A stretch of DNA of 64,000 nucleotides, taken from contig NZ_VCRN01000001.1 in NCBI RefSeq assembly GCF_009849585.1, positions 62,001-126,000 on the forward strand, given 5' to 3'. The position numbers were made by a program, and so were the translations under genes. This document shows positions 35,001-43,201 of the stretch, piece after piece (positions within the stretch are counted from its first letter, which is position 1; each line of letters begins with the position of its first letter). Under the pieces are notes generated by a model, which was given only the letters and a program-made list of their open reading frames with translations, was not told the origin of the DNA and did not search any database. The stretch is from Bacillus sp. ZZV12-4809. Lineage in GTDB: Bacteria > Bacillota > Bacilli > Bacillales > Cytobacillaceae.

Positions 35001-36200
35001 CTATGATTTTAATATTAGTCTATCCAGCCTGTCACGTTCCAATATCATATTCTTTTTTATTTCTCTTAAATATTCTTGACGACCTGACCATATTACGTCA
35101 ATATCATTAGGATTATTTATCACTAATCGATTCTGACCCTGATAATTAGTCACCTTACCAATAAGGTTTAATATATCATCTTTATGCATTAATTTATCCA
35201 ACTGCTCTTGCGTAAACCCGACCTTCTTTGGAACGAAGATTACAAGATCTTGACTATTTTTTGTAACTGTAAATTCTAGCCCATACCTTACAGATGTACA
35301 GGCGGCCATAAGCTTAACACCCTTAACTATAACTTCTTGATTAATATGAGGAGTTAAATTACTAACATTTGCTTCAACTGGCTCTGGTTTAGTTACTAAA
35401 TTCAAACTGTTAATATCATCAAGGGAATCGTACAAACACTCTAAACAAAGAAATTGTATACTAGAGCATTTTTTATCTCCATACTCAGTATTAAAAAATT
35501 CTAATTTATTAATTGTTCCATTATTGATTAATTCTTTGCAACTTTCACATCTTGTGCTTTTTCTGTAATCTATTAATGGATCTTGGTGTTTACAATGCAA
35601 GTTCCACTCAATATTTTCTCTTTCATAATACGAGTAGACAGTACCTTCAGATGTATCAATTGTGATTCTGTTTCGGATAGTTTCAACACCAACTGAAATC
35701 TGGTAGTGGTTAATTGGATTTTTAATATTGTCCGAACAACCGAGTACACATTTTGATGGTTCAATATTTTTTTGACCTAATGCTTTACCAAGTAGATACA
35801 TTTTCTTGAACTCTACAAGAAAATCATTTACAACTTCCTCATCGGAGATTCTCATCATTTGGTCCCAATGTGATCCTGCATTACCAGATGTATTTAAGGA
35901 ACCAGCCCATACAATATCATCAATAATAAGGAATTTGTGATGCATTAAACTTTTAACATCTTCCTCTAAATGACCTAAAAATACAACATAATCCTTATCT
36001 TTAAAAGTTACTAGACTTGATCGATTATCCAATACAACTAGTTTTTGGACACTGCACTCCTCAACAATACTTTTAAACGCACCATCAGATAAATAATTTT
36101 GAGCAATTAATACTCTCCGTTTAGCGTATTGTACATCTAACTTTATTCTGTTCATTATTTCCTGCTCATTACCAGGTCGCGTAAAATAAACTTCTATCAA
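35001..36200 (-). CDS. PLD-like nuclease with zinc-finger and OB-fold-like parts
   Basis: 399 residues. The N-terminal half is a phospholipase D-superfamily domain with one HKD-type motif, MHHKFLIIDDIVWAGSLNTSGNAG near residues 90-113, so a dimer would be needed for activity. The middle has Cys/His pairs (HCKHQDP, CESCKEL, CLECLYD) that could bind zinc; the C-terminus (NQEVIVKGVKLMAACTS to LIGKVTNYQGQNRLVINN) looks like an OB-fold. Similar PLD proteins act as nucleases in restriction and anti-phage systems. The start is set at TTG 36200, behind GGGTGGGG, in preference to GTG 36254. First gene of element B by position; convergent to nothing. Confidence 0.65.
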   Translation of the reverse strand: MIEVYFTRPGNEQEIMNRIKLDVQYAKRRVLIAQNYLSDGAFKSIVEECSVQKLVVLDNRSSLVTFKDKDYVVFLGHLEEDVKSLMHHKFLIIDDIVWAGSLNTSGNAGSHWDQMMRISDEEVVNDFLVEFKKMYLLGKALGQKNIEPSKCVLGCSDNIKNPINHYQISVGVETIRNRITIDTSEGTVYSYYERENIEWNLHCKHQDPLIDYRKSTRCESCKELINNGTINKLEFFNTEYGDKKCSSIQFLCLECLYDSLDDINSLNLVTKPEPVEANVSNLTPHINQEVIVKGVKLMAACTSVRYGLEFTVTKNSQDLVIFVPKKVGFTQEQLDKLMHKDDILNLIGKVTNYQGQNRLVINNPNDIDVIWSGRQEYLREIKKNMILERDRLDRLILKS

Positions 36201-36402
36201 AGCATATCCCCACCCTATTTTAAAAAAATATATATTGAACTTACAAGAAATCACCTTTTATTTTCTGAACATTGTAGTATTCTGGTCAGAATATCCTATA
36301 TAACGTAATTATAGTTAGTTAGAATTTACATAGCCCAGGGAATTTGGAAATTATCTAGGCGACATTTGACTCAATTGAAAACTATTCATTTTGAACTATT
36401 AG

Positions 36403-37167
36403 TTATTCAAAATGCCTCTTCGTTATTTTCACATCTGCTAATATTTTTCCTTCAAGATCACTTTTACATAAAGGTAATATAACAATACAAAAAACCAACG
36501 TTAATCCAGCAAAAAAATAAATACTATGTTCGTACTTTATATCAAAATTCCCAATCGAAAGATTTCCCGGCAACAGTCTAATAAAATTAGATAAGGCCAT
36601 TCCTAAAAAAATACAGAAAATATAAAGACTTAGTGCTTGGTTTATTTTAGAAACTGAATATTTACCTGCTTTCAAATATGTTTTTGGTTTAAAAAAATTA
36701 AAGAGATATTCTTTTATATTTTCTTTTTCATTATCAAAAACTAACTTATAGAGCGGGCCTGTGAAATCATCCTCAAGTAAATCAACGTGTCTTTCCCAAT
36801 TGTTTTGCCAAAACTTGCTCCCCCTATTAACCAGGTACCAACTCCAAGAAACTATCGTCCCGAGACAACTGATTAGCAATAACGATTCATCTTTATAGGG
36901 CATCTCATCATTCTTCACGGTTAGGACCGCAAAATAACCCCCAAATATAACTATTAAAAAGCCCCAAAAATAAGTAGCTCTCTTCCAATATAATTCAATT
37001 TCAAATTTTCGTATATCTAAAGCTAATTGTAGTGCCGCTTCACGCTTTTGAAAACTTGTTTTATATTCATCAGTATTTTGATTTGTTTTTCCTTTGTTCC
37101 TTTTGCTATCAAAATGAGAAAGGTATTCGTTTCTACTAGACTTTAAATTATTATTAATATTAGTCAT
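36403..37167 (-). CDS. Four-helix membrane protein (RipA-family-like)
   Basis: 254-residue integral membrane protein. A charged N-terminal 50 residues precede ALQLALDIRKFEIELYWKRATYFWGF, then helices at about 62-80, 92-112, 175-200 and 215-235. The WSWYLVNRGSKFWQNNWERHVDLLE segment between helices 2 and 3 and GPLYK after it are typical of proteins annotated as RipA-family octameric membrane proteins, as far as I recall. It may be the membrane effector or a companion of neighbouring defence genes; that is inference. The ATG follows GTGGTGAG. Confidence 0.6.
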   Translation of the reverse strand: MTNINNNLKSSRNEYLSHFDSKRNKGKTNQNTDEYKTSFQKREAALQLALDIRKFEIELYWKRATYFWGFLIVIFGGYFAVLTVKNDEMPYKDESLLLISCLGTIVSWSWYLVNRGSKFWQNNWERHVDLLEDDFTGPLYKLVFDNEKENIKEYLFNFFKPKTYLKAGKYSVSKINQALSLYIFCIFLGMALSNFIRLLPGNLSIGNFDIKYEHSIYFFAGLTLVFCIVILPLCKSDLEGKILADVKITKRHFE

Positions 37168-37253
37168 TTGCTCACCACATAATATATTATTCTTAATAAA
37201 CTTTTCTTTTGTTAATGAATAAGGTTTTACCTTTCGATAAAATAAACCTGCTA

Positions 37254-38870
37254 CTACTGTTTATAATTTATATATACAATCGGGTTAAGCCCCTGCAACC
37301 TAACTTCTTTTTTCCACGAATCTAATTTATTTTTTAACATAATCATATTCAGAGTATTTAAATCTGGTTGTCCACTTTGATTTAGAGAAAGCGGTTGTCT
37401 CTTTAAAACCAACCAAACTGCAACATTCTTTATAGCAGGCATTCCCTCCAAAGTATTATGTTTATACATTTTCAAAGAACTTATAGATTGATCTACAGCA
37501 TAACATAATGTTGAAGAGGCACTTCCTATCTTTACTGCGTACATAGTTTCATCCTTGTATAAATCCATTAACTCTATCTTTGCACCTGCATAACTATTTG
37601 TAACTCTATCGTAATTTTCAAAACCATCTCTTACTCTTAAAAGATTAAAAGCTCTTTCTGCATAGTATTTATTCTTTAATTTTTCTTTTATTTTCGAATC
37701 AGTCAATCCCTCGAATTCAAGCTCTTCTTTCTCTTCGTTAAATTTTTCATCAATAAAATCCTGATGAATTGAATCACTAAAATCATACTCTTGGCTATAA
37801 ATCACTTCTATTTCTGAAATAGAATCCTCAAGGTACCTCTGATAATCGTCATTATAGTGATACCATATTCCTTTATTTAACACACACCTATTATCATCGT
37901 CTACATAATCAATTAAATTTTTTATTTTGTCTGTTCTAATCGATTTACCGTTATTAAAACTTTTCACCTTAATATTTAGAATCTCTTTAGATAATTCAAT
38001 TTCTTTTTCTTCAGCGAACTTTTCTACCTCAGCAAAATTAAGACTTTCTATTTCTTTTCTTTTATGACCGTGCCAAAGCTCAAAAAATGTATCTTGATTA
38101 TTAAATATTTCTGAAACTCCAATAATATCTAACTCAGATATAGTTATAGCATTAATATTTTCCTCAATCTTTGAAAATAAGTTTGTCTCTAGTTGTTCTA
38201 AGAGATCTTTATCTGTCACATTATTAAATACGGGAATTTTATATATTTCATCTTGATTTAATATTAATTTTGTAAATGTTATTAGCCGGCTTACATTTTC
38301 TAAATTTGACACTTTTAAATCGAATTTTATAGAATTTCCAAATTCGACAGTTTCCCCAATTAATGCATTATTGTACTCTTCTAAATTTAACTTTGCCTTT
38401 AATTTTGCAAATGACTCTCCACTATCAAACTCTAAGCTTTCGTAATTTATATATGTACTAATATTCTTATTCCTCTGCATATTAGGTGATAATAAAGTAG
38501 TCGTTTTAATCTCTAAGTATTTCATTCTTCTTGCAAATTCAAATGCAAAATTTCGATCACAATATTTATCTACTAAGAAAAATGCACTTCCAAATGTTAC
38601 CGCATACATTTCATCATCATACTCAATTACTAGTACTGCTTTTGGTTGTGTTTTGACTGACAACAACGGTTGGCCGAACTCATTTAAAATCCAATTCCAA
38701 CTAATTTCTTTATCTACTTCCTCATTTATTTTAAATAATGAAAATGAATATTTTTCTTCATCCTCATCTTCTAATTCTTTATTTTCAATATGAACTAGTT
38801 TTTCTTCTAAATAGTTTAAAAATGCTCTATGATTTCCTTCATCGATTCTGTATAAATTTATTTTAGACAT
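37254..38870 (-). CDS. DUF6119/TIGR04141-like sporadically distributed protein
   Basis: 538 residues, soluble. The N-terminal part SKINLYRIDEGNHRAFLNYL, the mid segment MYAVTFGSAFFLVDKYCDRNFAFEFARRM, and near the C-terminus IELMDLYKDETMYAVKIGSASSTLCYAVDQS and VAVWLVLKR fit the DUF6119 (TIGR04141) family in my memory. Members occur sporadically on mobile islands; function unproven. The ATG follows GGGGTGG. It lies 87 bp upstream of the membrane-protein gene on the same strand, and both may be one transcript. Confidence 0.65.
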   Translation of the reverse strand: MSKINLYRIDEGNHRAFLNYLEEKLVHIENKELEDEDEEKYSFSLFKINEEVDKEISWNWILNEFGQPLLSVKTQPKAVLVIEYDDEMYAVTFGSAFFLVDKYCDRNFAFEFARRMKYLEIKTTTLLSPNMQRNKNISTYINYESLEFDSGESFAKLKAKLNLEEYNNALIGETVEFGNSIKFDLKVSNLENVSRLITFTKLILNQDEIYKIPVFNNVTDKDLLEQLETNLFSKIEENINAITISELDIIGVSEIFNNQDTFFELWHGHKRKEIESLNFAEVEKFAEEKEIELSKEILNIKVKSFNNGKSIRTDKIKNLIDYVDDDNRCVLNKGIWYHYNDDYQRYLEDSISEIEVIYSQEYDFSDSIHQDFIDEKFNEEKEELEFEGLTDSKIKEKLKNKYYAERAFNLLRVRDGFENYDRVTNSYAGAKIELMDLYKDETMYAVKIGSASSTLCYAVDQSISSLKMYKHNTLEGMPAIKNVAVWLVLKRQPLSLNQSGQPDLNTLNMIMLKNKLDSWKKEVRLQGLNPIVYINYKQ

Positions 38871-39187
38871 TTAGCCACCCCTATAAAACCTTTCAATATT
38901 ATTTATATTGCACTTACTAAACAGCTAGGATATTAATCTTACAAAAAATTTTTAATAGGAAAAATCCAGAATTTACCAGAATAATATTGTAACTAACATC
39001 AGGAATCACTAAAAATGTTCAAAGATCTTTATATTTTCTTCTCCTATATTTAGACAAATTATTCTATTATTACCCATTATAACATTACCAATAAAAGGAT
39101 TTAGGATATTTAAACTATTTATTACAGTTTTATCTAAAGCTATATTTAATGAAATTAAAATTCCGTATTTTATTAAAATTTGTACAC
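38871..39187. other. AT-rich intergenic region upstream of the DUF6119-like gene
   Basis: About 317 bp between the terminator of the STAND gene and the start of the DUF6119-like gene. No supported gene or repeat. It probably carries the promoter of the PLD/membrane/DUF6119 group, but no clear -35/-10 pair was identified. Confidence 0.35.
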
Positions 39188-39224
39188 CAAAAAGACTCCA
39201 GCCTAATTAGGTAGGAGTCTTCTG
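39188..39224 (-). terminator. Intrinsic terminator after the STAND NTPase gene
   Basis: AAGACTCC (39192-39199) pairs with GGAGTCTT (39214-39221); an inner CCTAATTAGG palindrome lies in the loop. On the minus strand TTTTTGG follows. Confidence 0.75.
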
Positions 39225-39265
39225 AGTAAATATAGGAGGTCTACAGAGTTAAACACACAAGCTCC

Positions 39266-42200
39266 TTAATTTTCCACTCTTAAAAATGCTTGTTTCTTTT
39301 CCTCTTCTGCACTTTGCCTTAACAGTTCTATTTTGGTTACTAGGTATTTTTTTATAGATATTAACTTAATTCCTAAATCGACTTCATTTATGATATCTAA
39401 GATTTTTCTCCAATCCGCAGCCTCTAAATCGCTAAATAACTGATCTGCATTGAAGCTTCTACTTCTTTTTAGCCACCATATCTTAGAGAATACTTTCAAG
39501 TCTTGATTATAATTAATAAAAGTTCTCACTACATCATTGAACCATTCATTTCTAGTATTATGAATTATATCCAAAATCACATTCATCTTTTTAATATTTT
39601 GATGATTTTTCTTTACATACTCCAAAATAAATTCCCTAGCCCGTTCAAAGTTTTGACTATCTATTTTAACGAAGAATATATTACAAAAATGCTCAGCAAT
39701 ACCAAAGTAAAGTTCTTTATCTAAAGTGAAATCAAAAACCTTTTCTAAGGGATTCTCAATATTTTCTATATCCCAAATAAATCCTAAACCATTTCGATTT
39801 TTAAATTTCCTATCCTCTTCGGAATAAAGTTTATCAGTAAGTTCAAGTAAATAGTCTGGGTCTCTACTCAAGATATACTTCAATATTTTACCCTTATAAT
39901 CAAAATAGGTGTCCAATAAAAATTGTTGGATATACATTTCCATTATAGTTTCGATATTACTAATAGAGTCAAGATACGAGAGCAGAGAATCGTCTCTACA
40001 TTCAATTCGTACTTTATTAAGTCTTTCTCTATTCTCTATAGTTATTGTCACTAATAGATCTTTATAAAAATTTTCTTTTATTTTCTGTAGATGTGATAAA
40101 TTTCCTAAATAAATATATACAGTTTCATCTATATTCTTTATTAATTCAATAAATCGATTTACTAGTTTTGTTTCCAGATATGCGGGGTCTATGTTTTCAT
40201 AAAAAGCAAGCACCCACCTTAATTTGTAAGTAAATGACCTATTTTCTAGAAGATTGAGAAATTCTTTTACTAGATTCGATTTATTTAAGTGATTTTTAAA
40301 CACTAAGAAAGGAACATAATTTAAATCACTATTTTTTTCAATTATTAACTCGAGCAGTGTGTGTCCAATTTGACTATTGTGATTGAAATTTTCATCAACA
40401 ACAATATCCAACATCTTATTTTGATTCCAAGTATTCTTTATAAAATCAATTAGGTACAAATAATTTTCGAAGAAATTAGAAACCTCTTCTTTAGATTGAA
40501 ACAAGAACGATTTCCGTATTTCTTGTTCCTTTAAATACTCGTACTCTTCATAATCATCAAAATCATATATATCTTTATCACGAATTCTATCCCAATCAAT
40601 TCTTAAATACATCTCATAAAGTTCATTTCTATATTTAGCTTTCAATGTATCCATCTTAGAATCAGTTATTGAATTCCTGTTTAAGAACCTTAAATACTTT
40701 TGTACAAATAAACAATGTTCAAAAACTCCTGGATCTAAATGCTTCTCAATTAAGATTAGGATATATCCTTTATCAAAAGAAGCAATATCTTTATTCTCCG
40801 TATACTCTTCACAATAAGATATTAATAAATCTAAACTCATTATATTATTTTTATCGAAATGACTAATTAGAGTATCCCATATATGTTTTCTAAACGATTG
40901 CAATTTTTCTATATTAGATAATTCATATTTATAAAATGTAATTTTATCCCCTCTTGTAGCTTTAACAACTTCAAAAGTAAATTTTAGAAAAGTTTTAGCT
41001 AATTCATAAAATGCTACAGAATATAAAGCATCTCCTTTTTTTACTCCACTTATTAATAACTCGAACAATGTTAACTGTCTGTAATAACCATAACGTTCAT
41101 CTTCCATTTGAAATGAAAAGGTTTCACGAAATTTGTGTATTAACTCCGGTAAATGATGAGGTTGTCTTCTAACGAATTCTAAACTTAGTTCAATGCTACT
41201 TTTTAATTCCATTGGGATATATTTAAAATAATTCCCTATTAACTCAATTACTTCATTTTTATTATATGCAAATTGATTTTGATCATAAGATGTATTGTAT
41301 TCTTGAACATTTACATCGGGCAATGCCATTATTTTTTCATATAAATATTCTAATGCTTCATTATGTAAATAAAACCAAAAAACCTTTAAAAATTCTAAAC
41401 TTTGCTCAGGTCTTACTTTACTACTTAAATAATTTATAAGTGATGGCCTTACTTTCTCCATTACTTTTTCTGCTCCAAACGAATTGTTCGCAGCAATTAC
41501 ACAATCTTTAAATCGTTCTGCATTTGTTGCGTAAAATTTTTCAAGCAAGAGTTTAAAAGATAAATAATCCTTATCAATAAAAGCCAAGTAAAAAAAGTAA
41601 TTTGATATATTTTGTTCAGGCACCTTCACATAGTCATACTTTATTTCTGCCAATTCCCACTTTTCTAGTTTTTCTATCGTCTCTACTAATTCATAATAAT
41701 TAATGTCAAATACATCTATTATTGGCTCAAGTAATTGTCTATTTTTATAAGGGAGCGTATGGAAAAACGAAATTATCCCTAAACACTGGATAGTAAATTT
41801 ATCCTCTATATTTATTTTATCGTTAATAAAAGTTGTAAAGTATTTCTCAAAAAGCTCAGAAACATTATGCAGTACAGACAAATCTTGCTTTTCAATTGCT
41901 AATAATGCCAACATTATAGCTAATCTAGGATTACCATCTGCTATTGCTATTATTTCATTCTGATATCCTTCATTAAAAATTTTAAATGGTTCAGCTCTTA
42001 TGATATCTACTATATGTTCATCCTTAAGTTTTTCAATATACAATACCGTTTTCGATAAGTTACTGCATAAATTTTTTATCTCATTCAAAGCATAATCTCT
42101 TACAGTAATAACTATTTTTAATTTACCTTTTCTATCAGTCTTATAAAAGCCTAATATTTGATTAAAAGCATCTATCCTATTAGCATCATCAACAAATAAA

Positions 42201-42991
42201 ATATAATCTTTATTAGGTTTAAAATAATCATATAAGTCTTGTAATAAATCATAATTTTTATAAGAGATACAGTAGGCTTCGTAGTTTGTATGCTCTATTA
42301 GTAATTCTCTTATTGTTTCTATGGCTAATTTAGTTTTCCCCACACCTGCGGCACCGTTTAATATCACAAAATCAGATGTATGTATTGCATCTTTCAACTC
42401 ATTCTTTTCTTTTTCTCTATGTAAAAAAGAATTATCTAACGGTGTCGCTATACCATTAGAAGCTTTATTATATTCTTTAATAAATGATTCAAGGGAAACA
42501 ATCTGGCCTGTATCAAATGCCAGATCTAAATATTGATGGACTAAATCACGATGTTGTAAGTGCAATTCCAGAGCAAGTAAATCCAGAGTAATCAATGTTA
42601 ATGTAATATCTTTGTCTTCTATTAAAGAATTTAATTGATTTACGTTATCACTTTTTAAGTTGAAATTCATACACAATACAATTTCTTTAATACTTTCTTT
42701 GGCAATACCAGTTTTCTCTTGATCAAGACACTTTTCAATATCCTCTTTTAATTTTTTTACCCCTGCTGAAATATTTGTAGAATATTCAACAAAAATATAT
42801 TTACCATCTGGTAATAAAAAAAATGAATCAGGGGTCCCCTTAGTAGTCTTTTGTTTTCCTGTTTGGCTTCCTGTCCTTACAAAAGATGCATAATTCGAAT
42901 TACGCAATATTAAGTAGCTATCGCATAATTCTTGAAAAACTGTTTCATTTATTTCCATTAATCTATTTTCAATTGCTTGAAGTCTACTCAT
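39266..42991 (-). CDS. STAND-type NTPase with N-terminal nuclease-like domain (Avs-like)
   Basis: 1241 residues. Residues 1-170 look like a PD-(D/E)xK nuclease fold: E21 (FQELCDSY), then FVRTGSQTGKQKTTKGTPDSF with D55, and KYIFVEYST with E69; the usual Lys after E69 is replaced by Ser, so activity is uncertain. Walker A GAAGVGKT is at 213-220, Walker B ILFVDDAN at 264-271, and IVITVRDYAL near 293-302 fits a STAND sensor. The remaining 900 residues are helical, with repeated Leu/Tyr/Phe patterns as in sensor arrays. This is the design of Avs anti-phage proteins and of nSTAND3-type NTPases. ATG 42991 has AAAGGGA 6-9 bases upstream; the frame extends to 43021. No membrane helix seen. Confidence 0.8.
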   Translation of the reverse strand: MSRLQAIENRLMEINETVFQELCDSYLILRNSNYASFVRTGSQTGKQKTTKGTPDSFFLLPDGKYIFVEYSTNISAGVKKLKEDIEKCLDQEKTGIAKESIKEIVLCMNFNLKSDNVNQLNSLIEDKDITLTLITLDLLALELHLQHRDLVHQYLDLAFDTGQIVSLESFIKEYNKASNGIATPLDNSFLHREKEKNELKDAIHTSDFVILNGAAGVGKTKLAIETIRELLIEHTNYEAYCISYKNYDLLQDLYDYFKPNKDYILFVDDANRIDAFNQILGFYKTDRKGKLKIVITVRDYALNEIKNLCSNLSKTVLYIEKLKDEHIVDIIRAEPFKIFNEGYQNEIIAIADGNPRLAIMLALLAIEKQDLSVLHNVSELFEKYFTTFINDKINIEDKFTIQCLGIISFFHTLPYKNRQLLEPIIDVFDINYYELVETIEKLEKWELAEIKYDYVKVPEQNISNYFFYLAFIDKDYLSFKLLLEKFYATNAERFKDCVIAANNSFGAEKVMEKVRPSLINYLSSKVRPEQSLEFLKVFWFYLHNEALEYLYEKIMALPDVNVQEYNTSYDQNQFAYNKNEVIELIGNYFKYIPMELKSSIELSLEFVRRQPHHLPELIHKFRETFSFQMEDERYGYYRQLTLFELLISGVKKGDALYSVAFYELAKTFLKFTFEVVKATRGDKITFYKYELSNIEKLQSFRKHIWDTLISHFDKNNIMSLDLLISYCEEYTENKDIASFDKGYILILIEKHLDPGVFEHCLFVQKYLRFLNRNSITDSKMDTLKAKYRNELYEMYLRIDWDRIRDKDIYDFDDYEEYEYLKEQEIRKSFLFQSKEEVSNFFENYLYLIDFIKNTWNQNKMLDIVVDENFNHNSQIGHTLLELIIEKNSDLNYVPFLVFKNHLNKSNLVKEFLNLLENRSFTYKLRWVLAFYENIDPAYLETKLVNRFIELIKNIDETVYIYLGNLSHLQKIKENFYKDLLVTITIENRERLNKVRIECRDDSLLSYLDSISNIETIMEMYIQQFLLDTYFDYKGKILKYILSRDPDYLLELTDKLYSEEDRKFKNRNGLGFIWDIENIENPLEKVFDFTLDKELYFGIAEHFCNIFFVKIDSQNFERAREFILEYVKKNHQNIKKMNVILDIIHNTRNEWFNDVVRTFINYNQDLKVFSKIWWLKRSRSFNADQLFSDLEAADWRKILDIINEVDLGIKLISIKKYLVTKIELLRQSAEEEKKQAFLRVEN

Positions 42992-43158
42992 AAAAATTCC
43001 CTTTCTATTTTTCTTAATCAAATATACTTTCAGCTAATACTCATACTGAGAAAAAAATAGTAATTATTACTAGAAGAATAAATAATGAAAAAATCGTTAT
43101 ACTATAGGTACGACTAGGTAGCAAACAAGATAAGTGGCCAAAATCTCATTTGTTACGT

Positions 43159-43184
43159 AAAAAAGGACCAACCTGGTCCTTTTT
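43159..43184 (-). terminator. Intrinsic terminator after hsdR
   Basis: AAAAGGACCA (43161-43170) pairs with TGGTCCTTTT (43174-43183) around ACC; T residues follow on both strands. It ends the hsdM-hsdS-hsdR operon. Confidence 0.85.
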
Positions 43185-43201
43185 ATTTAAATCATTAAAA
43201 A

